The notes beneath the pieces were generated by a model. That model worked only from the letters and a program-made list of their open reading frames with translations. It ran no database searches and was not told the DNA's origin. Below, piece after piece: positions 53,669 through 54,959 of a DNA stretch of 54,959 nucleotides; position 1 is the stretch's first letter, and every line of letters starts with the position of its first letter. This DNA comes from Akkermansiaceae bacterium (GTDB taxonomy: Bacteria; Verrucomicrobiota; Verrucomicrobiia; Verrucomicrobiales; Akkermansiaceae): assembly GCA_903908495.1 (NCBI GenBank), contig CAIVSK010000019.1, forward strand, positions 1 through 54,959, in the 5' to 3' direction. The translations under genes were made by a program, and so were the position numbers.

Positions 53669-54959
53669 TCAAGGTGCCATCGAAACTCCCACCCGGAAGA
53701 ACTGGGCCTTTTTCACCACCCCCCCGGGGCGGATGAACAAGGGGTAGTGGACATAGACCGCTTGCATCACACCGCCCGCATCGGTGACCAACACGCTTGG
53801 CGTGGCCGTGCTGTCCACCCACACCACATTGTCCGCGCTGAACTGCAGCGTGTAGCTCAGCCCCAATGCCGAAAAGTTCACCCGGCGGCAGAACACCGCG
53901 CGGAAATCCCACCCGCTGCCGCTGGCAAAATTGGCGGCATACGGCGGACCGGACGAGGTGAGCAAAGTGCCCGTATAGGCAATGGTGGCCCCGCTGGTGG
54001 TCGGATTGGTGCCGAATGCGTATTCTTGCAAGTTGGTCAGCCCATCGCCATCCGGGTCGGCACCCGGCAGCGCGTTGCTGCCTGTCAGACCCGGGTAGTT
54101 GGTGGTGATCCAGGCCCCGAAATACCCGTTCATGATCGTGATGACCGAACTGGTGCCGGTCTTGCCGCCGCTCGATGTGGCCGTAAGCGTCACCGATTCC
54201 ACCACTGCGTCCTTGGTGCTGATGGTGAATGTGCCGGCGGCAAGCGTCTTGGTGGTGTCGCCAAACGTCCCATTGCCGTGACTATCAAACTGTGCGCTGC
54301 CGCTGCTGGTCAGCGTCACCACCGTCGCACTGTCAGTGGTCACCGTGTTGTTATTGGAGTCCTTGGCCGTCACCCTGGCGCTGAATGCCACCCCAGCCGT
54401 CTGCGGCGATGCGGCACTCACGACGAATAAGGTGATCGCGCCCGGATTGACCGTCGTGAGGGTCGTCGTGCCAATTTTGCTAGATCCGGTGATAATGAAC
54501 GTCAAACCACTGCCCGCCGTGATTGGCGTCACGCTCACCCCCGGCAGCTGGCCTGCAGTAAACGCCGTCGAAGTCCCGCTGATGCCCGCCGTGCCGCTGT
54601 AGGTCACCGTGCTCACATAACTCGTCACCGTGTTGTTGCCCACATCCTGCGCCGTGAGGATGACGCCCGTGATGGCCGTGCCCGCTGTTTGCAGCGAGGC
54701 AATGGACGAAATTGAAAAGTGATCCAAGCTGCCCACTGTGATATTGAATGCGCTACTCGTCGCACTGGTCAGCGTGCCATCCGTCGCGCTGAGCGTGTAG
54801 CCGGTGCCTATCTTATCAATCTGCAAGCCATTGCCACTAAAACTCGCCACCCCTGCGGCAGCAGCCTCGGTCAAGGTGCCGCTCAGGTTGCCGCCCGGAC
54901 CCGCGTTGTTTGAAATCGCCAGCGTCACCGTGGAGGTGTTCGTCGTCACCGTGTTGCCG
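53669..54959 (-). CDS. Large surface protein with Ig-like repeats, C-terminal part (5' truncated by window)
   Basis: The frame is open to the window edge, so at least 429 C-terminal residues of a longer protein are visible. Ig-like/invasin-type repeats of roughly 90-100 residues are seen at least twice: LDHFSISSIASLQTAGTAIT / LTAQDVGNNTVTSYVSTVTY, and ITLFVVSAASPQTAGVAFSA / VTAKDSNNNTVTTDSATVVT. After these comes a Ca-binding thrombospondin-3-like stretch GADPDGDGLTNLQEYAFGTN, common near the ends of verrucomicrobial exported proteins, and a beta-sandwich ending AQFFRVGVSMAP. Probably a secreted adhesin or matrix protein. No PEP-CTERM tail. The gene ends 40 bp upstream of the PEP-CTERM gene on the same strand. 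Confidence 0.85.
   Translation of the reverse strand, partial: GNTVTTNTSTVTLAISNNAGPGGNLSGTLTEAAAAGVASFSGNGLQIDKIGTGYTLSATDGTLTSATSSAFNITVGSLDHFSISSIASLQTAGTAITGVILTAQDVGNNTVTSYVSTVTYSGTAGISGTSTAFTAGQLPGVSVTPITAGSGLTFIITGSSKIGTTTLTTVNPGAITLFVVSAASPQTAGVAFSARVTAKDSNNNTVTTDSATVVTLTSSGSAQFDSHGNGTFGDTTKTLAAGTFTISTKDAVVESVTLTATSSGGKTGTSSVITIMNGYFGAWITTNYPGLTGSNALPGADPDGDGLTNLQEYAFGTNPTTSGATIAYTGTLLTSSGPPYAANFASGSGWDFRAVFCRRVNFSALGLSYTLQFSADNVVWVDSTATPSVLVTDAGGVMQAVYVHYPLFIRPGGVVKKAQFFRVGVSMAP

Overview
The window reads as a chromosomal segment of a high-GC member of the Verrucomicrobiota. I infer this from a PEP-CTERM sorted protein with autotransporter-type beta-strand repeats, Zn-ribbon Ser/Thr kinases next to an ECF sigma factor, many secreted glycoside hydrolases (GH2, GH78-like, GH127, six-hairpin), a ThuA-domain protein, a multi-domain heme-c/SUMF protein, and GC-rich palindromic intergenic repeats. 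No rRNA, tRNA, CRISPR array, transposase or phage gene was recognised.

Layout. 1-4.6 kb: the 3' end of an NRPS gene (A-PCP-TE), an overlapping Sfp-type phosphopantetheinyl transferase and a convergent TonB-dependent receptor, consistent with making and importing a small peptide metallophore. 4.8-12 kb: a tripartite RND efflux operon (outer-membrane factor, adaptor, pump) followed by rnhA, with a divergent TetR regulator and a palindromic operator candidate between them. 12-14.8 kb: proC and a divergent P5C dehydrogenase, which act on the same intermediate in opposite directions. 14.9-20.4 kb: a secreted TPR protein, a double NIPSNAP protein and a two-component system whose NtrC-type regulator lacks the sigma-54 contact loop. 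20.4-29.6 kb: a minus-strand run of secreted proteins (1205-aa propeller/cytochrome c/SUMF fusion, GH78-like, ThuA, GH2). 29.7-34.6 kb: apt-pgi preceded by a GH127-type enzyme and a possible 53-aa membrane protein. 34.6-36 kb: an orphan LuxR-type response regulator and a repeat island.

36-42.4 kb is the most interesting part: a membrane-anchored protein of unknown function overlaps an ECF sigma gene by 4 bp, then come two Ser/Thr kinases. The same promoter-like pair, TGTAAC-N16-TGTWGA, lies before the first gene and again between the sigma gene and the first kinase. This suggests that the sigma factor drives both its own operon and the kinase.

42.4-49 kb: a secreted beta-propeller protein, a GH2 beta-galactosidase, a lipoprotein MsrA, a metallo-beta-lactamase-fold hydrolase and pyrF. 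49-55 kb: a secreted six-hairpin glycosidase-like protein, the PEP-CTERM autotransporter-repeat protein and the C-terminal part of a large Ig-repeat surface protein running off the window. Convergent gene pairs are packed tightly (overlap or 2-15 bp). At the DNA level, the pentamer GTTAG/CTAAC is far commoner than other pentamers of the same composition.
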